Source: Prorocentrum cordatum (lineage: Eukaryota > Sar > Dinophyceae > Prorocentrales > Prorocentraceae). From it: 27,500 bases of DNA. The stretch lies in the NCBI GenBank assembly GCA_963575745.1, contig CAUYUJ010000891.1, positions 918,665 to 946,164 on the forward strand, read 5' to 3'. Positions 1 to 8,285 of the stretch are shown here, piece by piece; the first letter of the stretch is position 1; each line of letters starts with the position of its first letter. The position numbers and the translations under genes were made by a program. The notes beneath the pieces were generated by a model. It saw only the letters and a list, made by a program, of their open reading frames with translations. It made no database searches and was not told the DNA's origin.

Positions 1-326
1 CTAGCCAGCCAGATGGTTTTCACATCTCGGCCTCCTCTTGTCCCAGCATCTCCGGTTATTTTTTTACCAGATTTGGAGACATTTGCCAGCAACCAGCTTC
101 GAGGTGGGGATTCGCGCGAATCAAAATGTTCACCGGCTCTGGTTTCAGAAAGCAACATTGTTATCCGCCCGAAATCGATGGATCTTTCAATCTGGACATC
201 AGATTAGGGCGATTTACGTGTTTTACAGTCTGGCTTACCGCTCTATATTAATGCGGTGACGTCCTCGTTCTCCTCCCCCCTCCCTTCCCCAGACATCCAA
301 CGCATTGCTGGGCGGGGCTAGGCCGA

Positions 327-407
327 GGATAATTCCATTCCAGAGCGTTCTGGAACGCTCTGGGACGGCCGCGGCGCCCGATACTTCCAGAGCCGCCAGA
401 TCTAAGA
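327..407 (+). repeat. Dispersed repeat A, copy 1, with palindrome
   Basis: The stretch shares a long, nearly colinear match with 12871-12972, including the blocks GGCCGCGGCGCCCG and CCAGAGCCGCCAGAT. At 340-363 it holds an 11-bp perfect inverted repeat (CCAGAGCGTTC / GAACGCTCTGG) separated by only two bases. It is non-coding as far as can be seen. The nature of the family is unknown. Confidence 0.6.
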
Positions 408-940
408 GATTCTCGACTTGCCTACCTCGCCCGACTGTATCCTCGTCCTGGCTGCGTCTCAGACTTCCTCGTCGTCCTCCCCCCTCGCCCCCCCAAACGT
501 CCAACGCATCGAACAGGGCCGAGGCGGCCGTTTTGCTCCCCCGTGTTCGGCCTCGCTGCGCCCTCTCCGTGCCCCCGGGCCGCCAGAAAGTTGCGACTCG
601 CGGACGGCAGAAGCCGGGCAGCCTTCTGGGGAAAGGGTCGGGACTCCCCGGGGGCCTATGGAAAAGTGAGGGGATGGGGGCGGCCAAGAGGGGGGTGATG
701 GTTAGGGCGAGGGGGGATATCATGGCGGGGGCCATGATGTCTCCCCATATTTCATGGCGCCTCTTGTTATTTCGTTACGACCCTGGCCCCCTCTTGGGCC
801 GCGCCCATGCCGCGGGCCATGAGTTGCGCCCCCCCTCTTGAACGCCCCCGTCCTGGCCGCCCCTGAAAGGCATGGGATCTCTTCAGAAACCGTCGCGATG
901 TGAACAACATCTCGACGGCTTTTTTTTGTTCCGTTATTTT

Positions 941-1028
941 TAGCCTCCAGGGGCCTTTGCGGTGCAGGGCCCCGGGGCCGTCAAAAAACCGCTCAGGATG
1001 GAGCCGTGTCCAGGGGAAGGGGTCCAGA
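941..1028 (+). repeat. Dispersed repeat B, single arm
   Basis: It contains the family signature: CTCCAGGGGCC, then a GGGCC/CGGG block, CCGTCAAAAAACCG and CTCAGGATGGA. The same order of blocks recurs at 13560-13666, inverted at 13697-13804, in part at 18668-18740, and in tandem form at 20493-20619. A related downstream block (GGGAAAGGGTCGGGACT) lies near 628-645. Confidence 0.55.
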
Positions 1029-1811
1029 CCTGCAGATCGTGAGGATGTCTCGAGCGGGGGTCTCGTCTGAGATTAAACTGCGAGGGAGTCAAGCGGGAAC
1101 CCCTCCGTATGGGCGCCCAGGGAAATCTACATGCGCGCCTTTGCAAGAGGGGCGGGGAGTGCCTGGGCCGTTGAGTCCAGTTGGTACCCGGCGGCAGGTA
1201 TCTGGTAACGCGCGTCGTCATGGCTGCGAAGTGCTCGGAATCTGAGGGCCCCAGGGGTTGCGAAGACACGATTAGGTCGGCTGGATGGCACGTCCGATAA
1301 CGCCTCGTTGATCGACCTATGCGCGCGCGTTTTGAAGTTAGTTCGTAGCGACTGTCCTCTGGTTGTGTTGCCATTGGCGTGCATTCGCGTTGCTTGCGAC
1401 TGGGCCGCAATCTGGCTGGCTGGCTTTGGTTCAGAACCGATGATTCTGGCGGTCAGCGCACAACAGGTGTTCTCGCCCGGTCTCGATCCTGGGACCCGCA
1501 CAGATCCAGCCGGCTCGAAAGATGACGCAGAAGGATGGGGACCGGGGCTCCGGTCGAGCTTTTTCGCGGTCCTGCAGCTTTTGACAACGTCGGGTCTTAG
1601 AAAAGGCGGTCCCGCAGATACGCGGTCGCAAGGGTGCGTTCCGCGCGGGGCATCCGCGAAAAAGCGCACCGTATCCGCGGGGTCCTGGCCCAGGGGCCCG
1701 GCCAGCGAGACCGCGGACACGGACATGTGTTTCGTTCACGGGGAGCTGGCGTTGGCAGCTTAGGGCGGTCGCTGAAGGCATCCTGCAACAGCATTAGTCT
1801 TTTCCCTGATC

Positions 1812-2250
1812 ACGCGCCTTCTGGTGCAAGGCCTCCCGGATGGGGTCAGAGTAGATGATGTTGGAGGGGCGCACCGCATCGCCGATGCATCGGCGATGCG
1901 GCTCGATGTGGCGCTCGATTTTCTCGACGCCATCGGCGCCGATGCTTCGCTCGCGTCCCCGATGCATCGCCGATGCGTCGTCGATGCATCAGCGATGCGG
2001 CGCGATCCTCCAACCCCGTCTACTCGAACCTCATTTTGGAGGCTTGTTCCGCGCATTATTGAGCAAGGCAACTCTCTCTCCCGCTTTCTCTCTCTCTCTC
2101 TCTCTCTGTTTCTCTCTCTCTCTCTCTCTCTGCCGCGCCTTTTGGTGCAAGGCATTGTTTGTTTTTGTTGTGTTCTCTCTCTCTCTCTCTCGCTCTCTCT
2201 ACCGCGCCTTCTGGTGCAAGGCAACTCTCTCTCTCTCTCTCTCGCTCCCC
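1812..2250 (+). repeat. (CT)n microsatellite with repeated GCGCCTTYTGGTGCAAGGC unit
   Basis: A unit GCGCCTT(C/T)TGGTGCAAGGC occurs at about 1815, 2145 and 2203. The second and third copies are separated by CT-dinucleotide runs (about 2078-2130 and 2176-2200), and the third is followed by another run (2224-2246). A partial copy (GAGCAAGGCAACTCTC) is near 2059. The array predicts low-complexity Ser-Leu peptides that are not believed to be real proteins. Confidence 0.7.
1841..2032. repeat. Foldback element with 28-bp perfect palindrome
   Basis: The left arm (about 1850-1903) and right arm (about 1965-2032) are imperfect inverted copies: GTAGATGATGTTGGAGG on the left matches the reverse complement of CCTCCAACCCCGTCTAC on the right. 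Inside the left arm, 1874-1901 is a perfect 28-bp palindrome built from CGCATCG / CGATGCG words. Further GATGCATC/GATGCG words fill the right arm. The arrangement resembles a MITE or foldback, but no target duplication was identified. Confidence 0.6.
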
Positions 2251-2501
2251 CCGGGCGCCGCCGTGGGCGAGAGCAGCCCGCCGGAGCCAAAAGCGTCGAG
2301 CGGCAGTCAGCACTCCCCCGCGCGCCCGCGCCCCGGACCGACGGCCGAGCCCTCGGCGCCCCGCCCCCCCCCCGCCCACCGGCCGGCCCGCAGGCGGCCC
2401 TGGCCCTGCGGGAGTGGGCGCGCGAGGCCCGGAGGGCGCAGGCCGCCTGAGGGCCCCCCCGCCTCTCCTCCCCCGTCGCTCCAGGGGAGCCCGCGGGTGG
2501 C

Positions 2502-2624
2502 CCTCCTCCTCCTCCTCCTCCTCCTCCTCCTCCTCCCTCCTCCTCCTCCTCCTCTCCCTCCTCCTCCTCCTCCCTCCTCCTCCTCCTCCTCCTCCTCCCC
2601 TTCCTCCTCCTCCCTCCTCCTCCT
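2502..2624 (+). repeat. (CCT)n microsatellite
   Basis: Almost pure CCT triplets with a few CCC interruptions. Long open frames across it on both strands (poly-Leu/Ser/Pro or poly-Glu/Gly/Arg) are a consequence of the triplet repeat. Confidence 0.95.
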
Positions 2625-2639
2625 AGCTTCGGCGCGGGG

Positions 2640-2950
2640 CGGCGGCGCTGCGTCGGCTCCGGCCCCCTGCGCTCGGGGCGCCGCTCCGCCGAGTCTATGG
2701 CCCCCTGCGCTGCGGGGCGACACGCGCTGTCCACTTCCCCCCCTCCTCTCCTCCTCCTCCTCCTCCCCTCCTCCTCCTCCTCCTCCTCCTCCTCCACCTC
2801 ATCCTCCTCCTCCTCCTCCCCACCTCCTCCTCCTCCTCCTCCTCCTCCTCCTCCTCCTCCTCCTCCTCCTCCTCCTCCTCCTCCAGGGCGCCGCTCCGTC
2901 GGTTCTGGCCCCCCTGCGCTGCGGGGCGACACGCGCTATCCACTTCCCAG
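2640..2950 (+). repeat. Duplicated ~65-bp GC-rich segment flanking a CCT tract
   Basis: The segment at 2676-2737 (GGCGCCGCTCCGCCG ... CCCTGCGCTGCGGGGCGACA ... CCACTTCC) is repeated at 2886-2950 with few differences. A CCT tract (2738-2884) lies between them. A diverged third copy is seen at 2632-2675. This looks like tandem duplication of a unit containing both unique sequence and microsatellite. Confidence 0.7.
2738..2884 (+). repeat. (CCT)n microsatellite
   Basis: CCT repeats with rare interruptions (CCA, CAT), ending abruptly at CCAGGGCGCC. The + strand is pyrimidine here; the later GGA tracts put purines on the + strand. Confidence 0.95.
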
Positions 2951-3115
2951 CCACCCCGCGCCACCCAGCGTGTCGACCTCCCAGCGTGTCGACCTCCCAC
3001 TTCCCAGCCACCCAGCGTGTCGACCTCCCACTTCCCGGCCACCCAGCCTACGTATCCACTTCCCAGCCACCCAGCGTGTCGACATCCCGCTTCCCAGCCG
3101 CCCCGCGCGTCGACA
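2940..3115 (+). repeat. Minisatellite, ~31-bp unit
   Basis: Repeated words CCACTTCCCAGCCACCCAGC and GTGTCGAC(C/A)TCCC alternate about five times, with partial units, giving a period near 31 bp. No coding function is inferred. Confidence 0.75.
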
Positions 3116-3499
3116 GCCGGAGCTCTGCAGGGCCTCCCGGCGCGCGGAGCGGAGCGGCGGAGCGGCACGCCACCCGCTCGCAGGGCATGGCGTGTCGCCA
3201 GGGCCGCCGCCTCGGCTGTCCGTGAATGGGCTTCTGACCGTACAGATCTGCTCAGACGGCTGATGTCCTGATTTGCCCAGCATGGGCTGCCGAAAACGGC
3301 AAAAGGAATAATCTCCGTTTTGATGTTGGTTGTCAACCGTTACGTCGGATTTCTGGGACATCGACCACGGTGTAACAATCCGAGGTGCAGCCCATCCAGC
3401 CCATGCAGAAACGATGCCCAGGCGAGTTGCCCTGATCAGGGACGTTGAGGAGCATGCAGTGGAATAAAAGGCTGGGGAAGCAATCATACCCCCAGGCGG
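3116..3499. other. No gene seen
   Basis: Mixed-composition sequence between the minisatellite and the first GGA tract. No convincing open frame, RNA gene or repeat was recognised. Confidence 0.4.
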
Positions 3500-3690
3500 G
3501 GAGGATGGAGGAGGAATCCGAGGAGGAAGAGAAAGAGGAGCAGGGCGAGGAGGATGAGGAGGAGGAGGAGGAGGAGGAGGGAGGAAGGAGGAGGGAGGGA
3601 GGAATATGCGGATGAGGACGAGGTGGAGATGGAGGAGGAGTTGGAGGAGGAGGAGGAGGAGGAGGAGGAAGAGGAGGAGCAGCAGCAGGG
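3500..3690 (+). repeat. (GGA)n microsatellite, interrupted
   Basis: GGA/GAGGAG repeats with GAAGAG, GGATGA and GCAGCAGCAG interruptions. The minus-strand frame across it reads poly-Ser/Pro and is regarded as spurious. Confidence 0.9.
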
Positions 3691-3711
3691 CGAGCAGAAA
3701 GGCTAGAGGCC

Positions 3712-4082
3712 TCTTGGATGCCTCTCGGAGTCTCTTCGGATGTCTCTTGAGGGCTTTCTTGTGTAATCGTGGGGCGTCTTAGGGGCTTCGTGACTGTCAC
3801 GGGGGCCACTTGGAGCGTCTTGGATGCCTCGGGGGAGCCTCTTGGGGCCTCTGTGGTGTCTTTTGGGAGCCTCTTGAGCACCTCTTGGGTGTATCCTGGG
3901 GCCTCCTGGGCGCCTCTTGTGGCCCTCTGGGGGCACTCTTGGGAGCGTTTGGGGCCATCTTGGGGCCATCTAGGAGGAGTTCGATCAAAGAAGGGGGGTT
4001 CCACATAAGGCCCCCCGCCAGGAAGCCAAAATGGGTCCCAAACGTGAGTAACATCAATGATTGTTGCCTTCTCTCCGAGGCC
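3712..4082 (+). repeat. CTTGG-word array, with conserved tail
   Basis: Degenerate repeats built from words such as GGCCATCTTGG and GCCTCTTGGG, spaced mostly in multiples of 3 bp (15-bp periods are common). The array is followed by a tail ending in ACATCAATGATTGTTGCC. The same tail occurs after the array at 24800-25180 (ACATCAATGATTTTTGCC), so these are copies of one family. Both strands stay open because stop codons rarely arise from the word set. Confidence 0.7.
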
Positions 4083-4790
4083 GTCTTGGACGCTCCAATC
4101 GGTCGCAGAACCCCCGTCCAGATCCAGGGGGAGGGGCAAATCCCACCCCGATGGGGACGAAGGGGGCTGGAAGACGAAAACCGCCAAACAACTCGCGCCC
4201 AGCGGGATTATTCCCCCCCTCGCTTGCGGCGGCTACGGAGCTGCGGCATTTCAGTTGTTGCTGCCCGCTCTGCCCTGCGCGAGGTCGAGAGACGTGGCTC
4301 CAGCGATCCTGGGCCGCTCAAGCCTTCATTCTTCGTGGCCCCAGAGGCATCCTGGGAGGTCAGGCTCTGGCACGGCACGCGGCGGCCCCCCCGCGTGCCG
4401 AAGTGGTTGGGCGCCCGCGGAAGTCCCGACCCTCTCCCTGGGCCCAGCGGGGTCCCCCGACAGGCCAGAGACGGCGGGGATCCCCCACTGCGCACGCAGT
4501 GTCGGCCGGCGCAGCGCACGCATCTTATCACCCTGAGCACTGCATGCCCTCCAGAGGACCGCTCCCACGGGAGCTGACACGCAGGCTGATTTGGATTGAA
4601 CAACCATGAGATTCCCATCGGTCGTTGAAGGCAGGTGTTCTTGGACTCCCAGCTCCCAATCTACTTTAGCCGCCCTCCTACTTCAAGAGTCGAGTGGTCA
4701 GGAGGCGGGCGGAGACCCCATCTACCTCCAACGCCTTCCTGCTTCATGTGGCGACCTACTTCTTCCCACCGATGTGTACGCCGGGTGCCC
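4083..4790. other. No gene seen
   Basis: GC-rich, with overlapping open frames on both strands (for example 3810-4577 plus and 4208-4618 minus) that share no recognisable motif. Nothing can be assigned. Confidence 0.4.
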
Positions 4791-5064
4791 GAGGAGGAGG
4801 AGGAGGAAGAGGAGGAGGAGGAGGAGGCGGAGGGGTAGGAGGAGGAGGAGGAGGAGAGGAAGGAGGAGGAGGAGGGAGGAGGAGGAGGAGGAGGAGGAGG
4901 AGGGGTAGGAGGAGGAGGAGGGAGGAGGAGGAGGAGGAGGAGGAGGAGGAGGAAAAGGAGGGGTAGGAGGAAAGAGGGGAAGGAGGAGGAGGAGGAGGGG
5001 TAGGAGGCGGAGGAGGAGGAGGAGGAGGAGGAGGAGGAGGAGGAGGAGGAGGAGGGGTAGGAGG
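4791..5064 (+). repeat. (GGA)n microsatellite, 5' flank of the LINE
   Basis: GGA triplets with recurrent GGGGTAGGAGG variants (about 4834, 4901, 4960, 4997, 5055). It stops directly at the 5' border of the retroelement. The same GGA/GGGGTAGG texture resumes at 10881 on the other side, which indicates a single tract split by the insertion. Confidence 0.95.
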
Positions 5065-5065
5065 A
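5049..5065 (+). repeat. Candidate target-site duplication, left copy
   Basis: GAGGAGGGGTAGGAGGA is identical to 10881-10897 and sits immediately before the spliced-leader start of the LINE. Because the flank is a GGA microsatellite rich in this variant, a chance match is possible. The exact placement at both element ends is what supports it. Confidence 0.65.
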
Positions 5066-5066
5066 A

Positions 5067-5088
5067 TCCGTAGCCATTTTGGCTCAAG
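5067..5088 (+). other. Exact dinoflagellate spliced-leader sequence
   Basis: All 22 positions match the canonical dinoflagellate leader as I know it (TCCGTAGCC ... TTTTGGCTCAAG). In dinoflagellates this sequence is added to nuclear mRNAs by trans-splicing, so its presence in the genome at the element border shows that a mature trans-spliced RNA was reverse transcribed. It is not an SL RNA gene: no donor GT follows, the next bases being TCCGTAGC. Confidence 0.93.
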
Positions 5089-5112
5089 TCCGTAGCGTTT
5101 CTCTGGCTCATG
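5089..5112 (+). other. Degenerate second spliced leader
   Basis: Directly abutting the first leader, the sequence starts TCCGTAGC and ends TGGCTCATG, with changes and about 2 extra bases in the middle. It is best read as an older, mutated leader left from a previous cycle of trans-splicing and insertion. The ATG at its end (5110) opens only a two-codon frame (ATG ACT TGA). Confidence 0.7.
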
Positions 5113-5226
5113 ACTTGACCTCACTGGCGAGGGGGATTTGCGGCCCCCACCGTCCACTTGCACTGCACTGTGCAAGCCCCCTTTTTGTGAGCTCCTGTTG
5201 GAGCACCTTTGCTGGTTCAAGCTTTC

Positions 5227-6387
5227 ATGGGAGGTACCAGTCGCGGCGGCGGCGATGTCTGGTGTTGTCCCAAGAAGAAGTGCGGTTTCAAGAACAATTT
5301 TGCGTTCAAGAAGTATTGCTACATTTGCGGTGCTGAGCGTCCTCCTGTTCCTGCTACTCGCCCAGCCCCGCCCCCGCAGGGGGACTGGGCTCACGGACCA
5401 CCGCGGCAGAAGGACGCCAAGCCCAAGATTCCGCTGCTCGATTCCTCTCAGCTTTCCGTGTTCGTCAAGATGTCCGAGGCGGACTTCGAGACTTCCAAGT
5501 CGCTCCTGGGCCCTTCGCAGCGGGCCAGGGTATTGTCCCAGAGGGCCTTGGCGGCAGGGGACCCCAAGGCGGTCGCCAAGCATGCCCAGATGGCCTACGA
5601 TGAGGCTAAGCGGGAGGCACTGCAAGTGCAGCAGAAGGTCGGCAAGCTCGAGGGTCACGTGCAGGAAAAGTTTTTGGAGCTCGTGGCGCTCAAGGCCAAG
5701 CTCGAGCAGGTCCAGGCGCACGAGCTCGCATGTGCGGCCAAGGCCACTGCGGCCTGGGCTGCTGCCAGCAGCGGTCCTGTACGGACTCGGCCTCCTGGCG
5801 GCGATCGCGCAGAAGTTCAGCCCGATGATCCTACAGTCGCTTTGTTGCTGCAGCTCGAGGCCATGGACAAGAGTCTTGCGTGCTCGCTTCGTTCTCTTCT
5901 TGCCACTCGTGATGGCATGCTTCGCCCCGCGGGCGATGGCAGTGAGGAGGCCGACAGTGACAGTGACGACGGCATGCGCGACGCTCCTGTTTCTGAGCCG
6001 CAGTCCCTTGACGCTGCTGCCGCCGCCACAGCCGTCTTTGGAGGAGACGCGCTCGGTGCAGCAGGGTCGCCCTTCGCGCCAGGCGCTGTGCCTGCCACCC
6101 TTGTGCCGTCTGGAGGGGGGGCGGCGACGGGGGGTGTTGGGAAAAGCGACTCGGCACAAGGAGCGGTTGGCAGCCAGCATGCTTCAGCTCATTTCTCATC
6201 CTTTTTGCAGCGTCTCACCACCGATGAAGGATGGGATAAGTTCTTGCAGTCCAAGGGCTTGTCTCGCAAGCAGTGTGACAACATCGTCGGTGGGCTCAAT
6301 GATGCTGCGCAGAAGAAGTTTAAGTGCACTCCGTTCGACGACCCGATCGGTACCCCTGCCGCTGCGGCAGATCGGCCTTCTGTTTAG
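5227..6387 (+). CDS. LINE ORF1: RanBP2-type zinc-finger protein with helical region
   Basis: A 386-residue protein starting at the first ATG of the frame; an in-frame TTG lies 18 bases upstream. Residues 12-35 form a RanBP2-like zinc finger: W12, C14, C19, N23/N24, C31, C34 in the order W-x-C-x4-C ... N ... C-x2-C. Such fingers bind single-stranded RNA or protein in other families, so a nucleic-acid packaging role is inferred. Residues about 80-180 are Ala/Lys/Glu/Gln-rich and look helical, probably coiled coil. An acidic Ser/Asp stretch (EEADSDSDDG) and a Gly/Ala-rich linker follow. The last ~60 residues (from LQRLTTDEGWDKFLQSKGL) look folded. The frame has no internal stop. It overlaps the open +2 frame that carries the ORF2 endonuclease, so ORF2 may be reached by frameshift or reinitiation, or the boundary may be an indel in this copy. 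Confidence 0.85.
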   Translation: MGGTSRGGGDVWCCPKKKCGFKNNFAFKKYCYICGAERPPVPATRPAPPPQGDWAHGPPRQKDAKPKIPLLDSSQLSVFVKMSEADFETSKSLLGPSQRARVLSQRALAAGDPKAVAKHAQMAYDEAKREALQVQQKVGKLEGHVQEKFLELVALKAKLEQVQAHELACAAKATAAWAAASSGPVRTRPPGGDRAEVQPDDPTVALLLQLEAMDKSLACSLRSLLATRDGMLRPAGDGSEEADSDSDDGMRDAPVSEPQSLDAAAAATAVFGGDALGAAGSPFAPGAVPATLVPSGGGAATGGVGKSDSAQGAVGSQHASAHFSSFLQRLTTDEGWDKFLQSKGLSRKQCDNIVGGLNDAAQKKFKCTPFDDPIGTPAAAADRPSV

Positions 6388-7291
6388 CAGGAAGGCGCAG
6401 AAGGTTTGGTCGGCCATCACCGCCAACGTTGGTGGGCAAGTCGGCCTCGACGCGTACCTGTCGGAGTCCATCTACAGTGGTGTTCTTTGGATGCAGGAGT
6501 CCCGCATGTTGCCCGCTGCCTCTCAGGCTCTTGAGTCCAAGATGCGTGCTGCGGGGTGGTCGGCTTCTGCTACGGCTGCGCTTCCCACAGCTGGCAATCC
6601 GTCTGGTGGGCTGGTTACGGCTTCAGTTGTTCGTGTGGGGATTGCGCCGCTCGAGAATTACGACAGTCAGATTGTGGCCGCTCGTGCAGCGGCTTTGCAT
6701 GTGGGTGGTATGTTGCGTGGCGGCTTCTTCATTGTTAACTTGTACCTAGTGCACTCCGTGGGCATTGACGAGCAGAACTGGGCGATTTTGTCGCGTGTGG
6801 GAGCTCGGCTCAAGGCTGCGGGCATGCCCTTCGTTGTTGGTGGTGTTTGGAATTGCACTCAAAGTGGTTTGGTCAGGACGCCTTGGGTGGACGCTCTCGA
6901 CGCAGTCATCGTTGCGCCCGCTGAGGGTACGCGCAGGCCCGCCATGCGATGCATCGACTACTTCGTGGTCTCGCGCCAGATTGCAGGTCAGGCCAGGCCT
7001 GAAGTTGTTCAGAACGTCCCCATCTCTCCCCACCTCACTGTTAGGCTCGTCTTCCCGTCTGTCGAGCCCCTGTGCAACGTTCGTTTCGTGCAGGTCCCTA
7101 AGAGGTTCCCCACCGAGTTGTCCATTGGGTGTCTTGGGCCCCCTCCTGAGGTCGACCCCTGGGACCGCGTCGGGGAGCTCTGTTCGGATCCTGAGCTCCA
7201 GATCCAGGATAAGTGGGACGCGTTTCTCAGGGCTGCCGAAGGTCAGTGGCTGTATTTGTTTCAGATTTCTGGAGACCAGTGCGACGAGTAG
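6362..7291 (+). pseudogene. LINE ORF2 part 1: APE-like endonuclease domain
   Basis: This frame carries the order of motifs of an apurinic-endonuclease-like LINE domain, which nicks target DNA for target-primed reverse transcription. ITANVGG (Asn motif) lies near 6416, and LWMQESRM holds the catalytic Glu. VVGGVWNCT stands where such enzymes have GD(W/F)N, so the usual Asp is Val (codon 6845-6847). CIDYFVVS keeps its Asp (6956-6958). ISPHLTVRL carries the terminal His (7031-7033), with Pro where SDH enzymes have Asp. The frame ends at TAG 7289-7291, but homologous-looking sequence (GRDRPLQVKW) continues in frame, so this stop is taken as a mutation. The 5' boundary is uncertain because the frame is open far upstream, under ORF1. 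Confidence 0.8.
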
Positions 7292-7353
7292 GTTGGGAGG
7301 GACAGGCCGCTCCAGGTTAAGTGGAAAACTCCGTCTGTCCCCCAACCCGCCCA

Positions 7354-8283
7354 GGTTTCCTAAGTTGCCCCCTCTCGCCTGTTGGTGGCGTAAGGTTCAG
7401 ACTGTGCTGGCCGATCTCAGTAGGTCGCCTGCTGGCGCCCAAAGGTTGCAGCTCGTCGCAGCTGCTAGGCGTCTTTCTCGCTTTCACCGTCTACCTGAGA
7501 CGGCAGAGGTCGCCGCCTGGACGGCGATGCTGAGGCAGGTGCTATTCCTCCCGATGGAGTCGGCGCGGTGTCTCGCCGACCTCGCGAGCTGCGAGGCGAC
7601 GAGGCTCCAGCAGGCCTGCGCTCAGGCCAAGGAACGTGAATGGGGGAATTGGGTTGACAAGCACTCGTCTGGGGGCATGTCTGCTTTGTAGAAGTTTTCG
7701 GCCCTCCCCGCCCCTTTTCAGCCTGCCTCCCTCTGCCATGGCACCCGTCGGCCCTGCACGTCGCTCGAGTCGATAGAAGCTCTCGAAGAAGAGTGGAAGC
7801 GTTGGTGGCAAGTCGGAGTTGAGCACCAGCCCCTCAATTGGCCTGAGCTCGGGGACCCGCCTCCGCGGCCCACCGTGGCCGAGCTCGTGCGAGCTCTCAA
7901 GTCTTCCAAGCCCTCGACGGGCACGGGGTTTGATCAGATCTCCCCGCGCTCTCTTCTGCTGTTGCCGCCTGTTGTTCTCGAGGCTCTGTGTGATATTGTG
8001 CACCGCATTGAGCATGCGCGCGAGTGGCCCAGCACGTGGAATCGCATCGTTTTCATTATCAAGAGGACTGGTGGTGTCAGGCCGTTGGGGCTCTTGCACG
8101 TGTTGGCCAGGGCCCAGTGTCGCCTGAGACGTCCTCTCATCAGGAAGTGGCAGGCCGCCAACTTCAGAGCTTTCTTTTGGGGTGCCCATGGTAAGGCTTC
8201 TGAAAAAATGCGTTTGGATCCAGGCGGCCCGGTCGGAGCATTCCACCTACAAGGACCGTGCGTGTGCCACCCTCTTGCTTGAT
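7354..8283 (+). pseudogene. LINE ORF2 part 2: linker and RT fingers
   Basis: After a frame change near 7350, a basic/helical linker (from CWWRKVQTVLADLSRS) runs to a TAG at 7689-7691 and continues in the same frame beyond it. From about 7875 it shows RT N-terminal motifs: ALKSSKPSTGTGFDQISPR, then VRPLGLLHVLARAQCRLRR, then FRAFFWGAHGKASEK. The frame then shifts near the A6 run at about 8203-8208. The next stretch, in another frame (CVWIQAARSEHSTYKDR), leads into TLLLDL, whose Asp (8281-8283) is the first catalytic Asp of RT motif A. A further shift in the following A-run (8286-8290) returns to the original frame. Confidence 0.8.
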
Positions 8284-8285
8284 TT

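Larger units (their letters stand above)
1..1800. other. Gene-poor region, no recognisable gene
   Basis: Open frames occur on both strands (for example 1127-1726 minus and 1308-1763 plus), but they overlap each other, lack recognisable motifs and look like products of high GC. A roughly 50-bp direct repeat is visible at 268-316 and 470-518; both copies are pyrimidine-rich and run into a 'CCAACGCAT' motif. The same motif recurs near 13520, and a variant (CCAACGTAG) near 18637. Two copies of dispersed repeats found elsewhere in the window are listed separately. Confidence 0.5.

Noticed and set aside
1127-1763. Paired open frames, 199 codons minus and 151 plus
   Set aside because: No recognisable domain, overlapping on opposite strands; cannot be supported as genes.
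2078-2250. CRISPR-like array (repeat GCGCCTTYTGGTGCAAGGC with spacers)
   Set aside because: Only three units, and the spacers are CT microsatellite; eukaryotic nuclear context.
1760-2932. 390-codon minus-strand open frame with poly-Gly/Glu/Arg
   Set aside because: It is generated by CCT and CT microsatellites; no folded-domain motif, and similar frames are open on the other strand.
5067-5112. SL RNA gene
   Set aside because: No splice-donor GT after the leader, no Sm-like site seen downstream, and it sits at a LINE border.
4756-6180. 474-codon minus-strand open frame
   Set aside because: Half is a GGA tract read as poly-Pro/Ser and the rest is antisense to LINE ORF1, which has clear motifs on the plus strand.
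5138-6361. 5' part of the +2 open frame under LINE ORF1
   Set aside because: Composition is Arg/Ser/Leu-rich without motifs; ORF1 in the other frame has the zinc finger and helical region, so this is a shadow upstream of the endonuclease.
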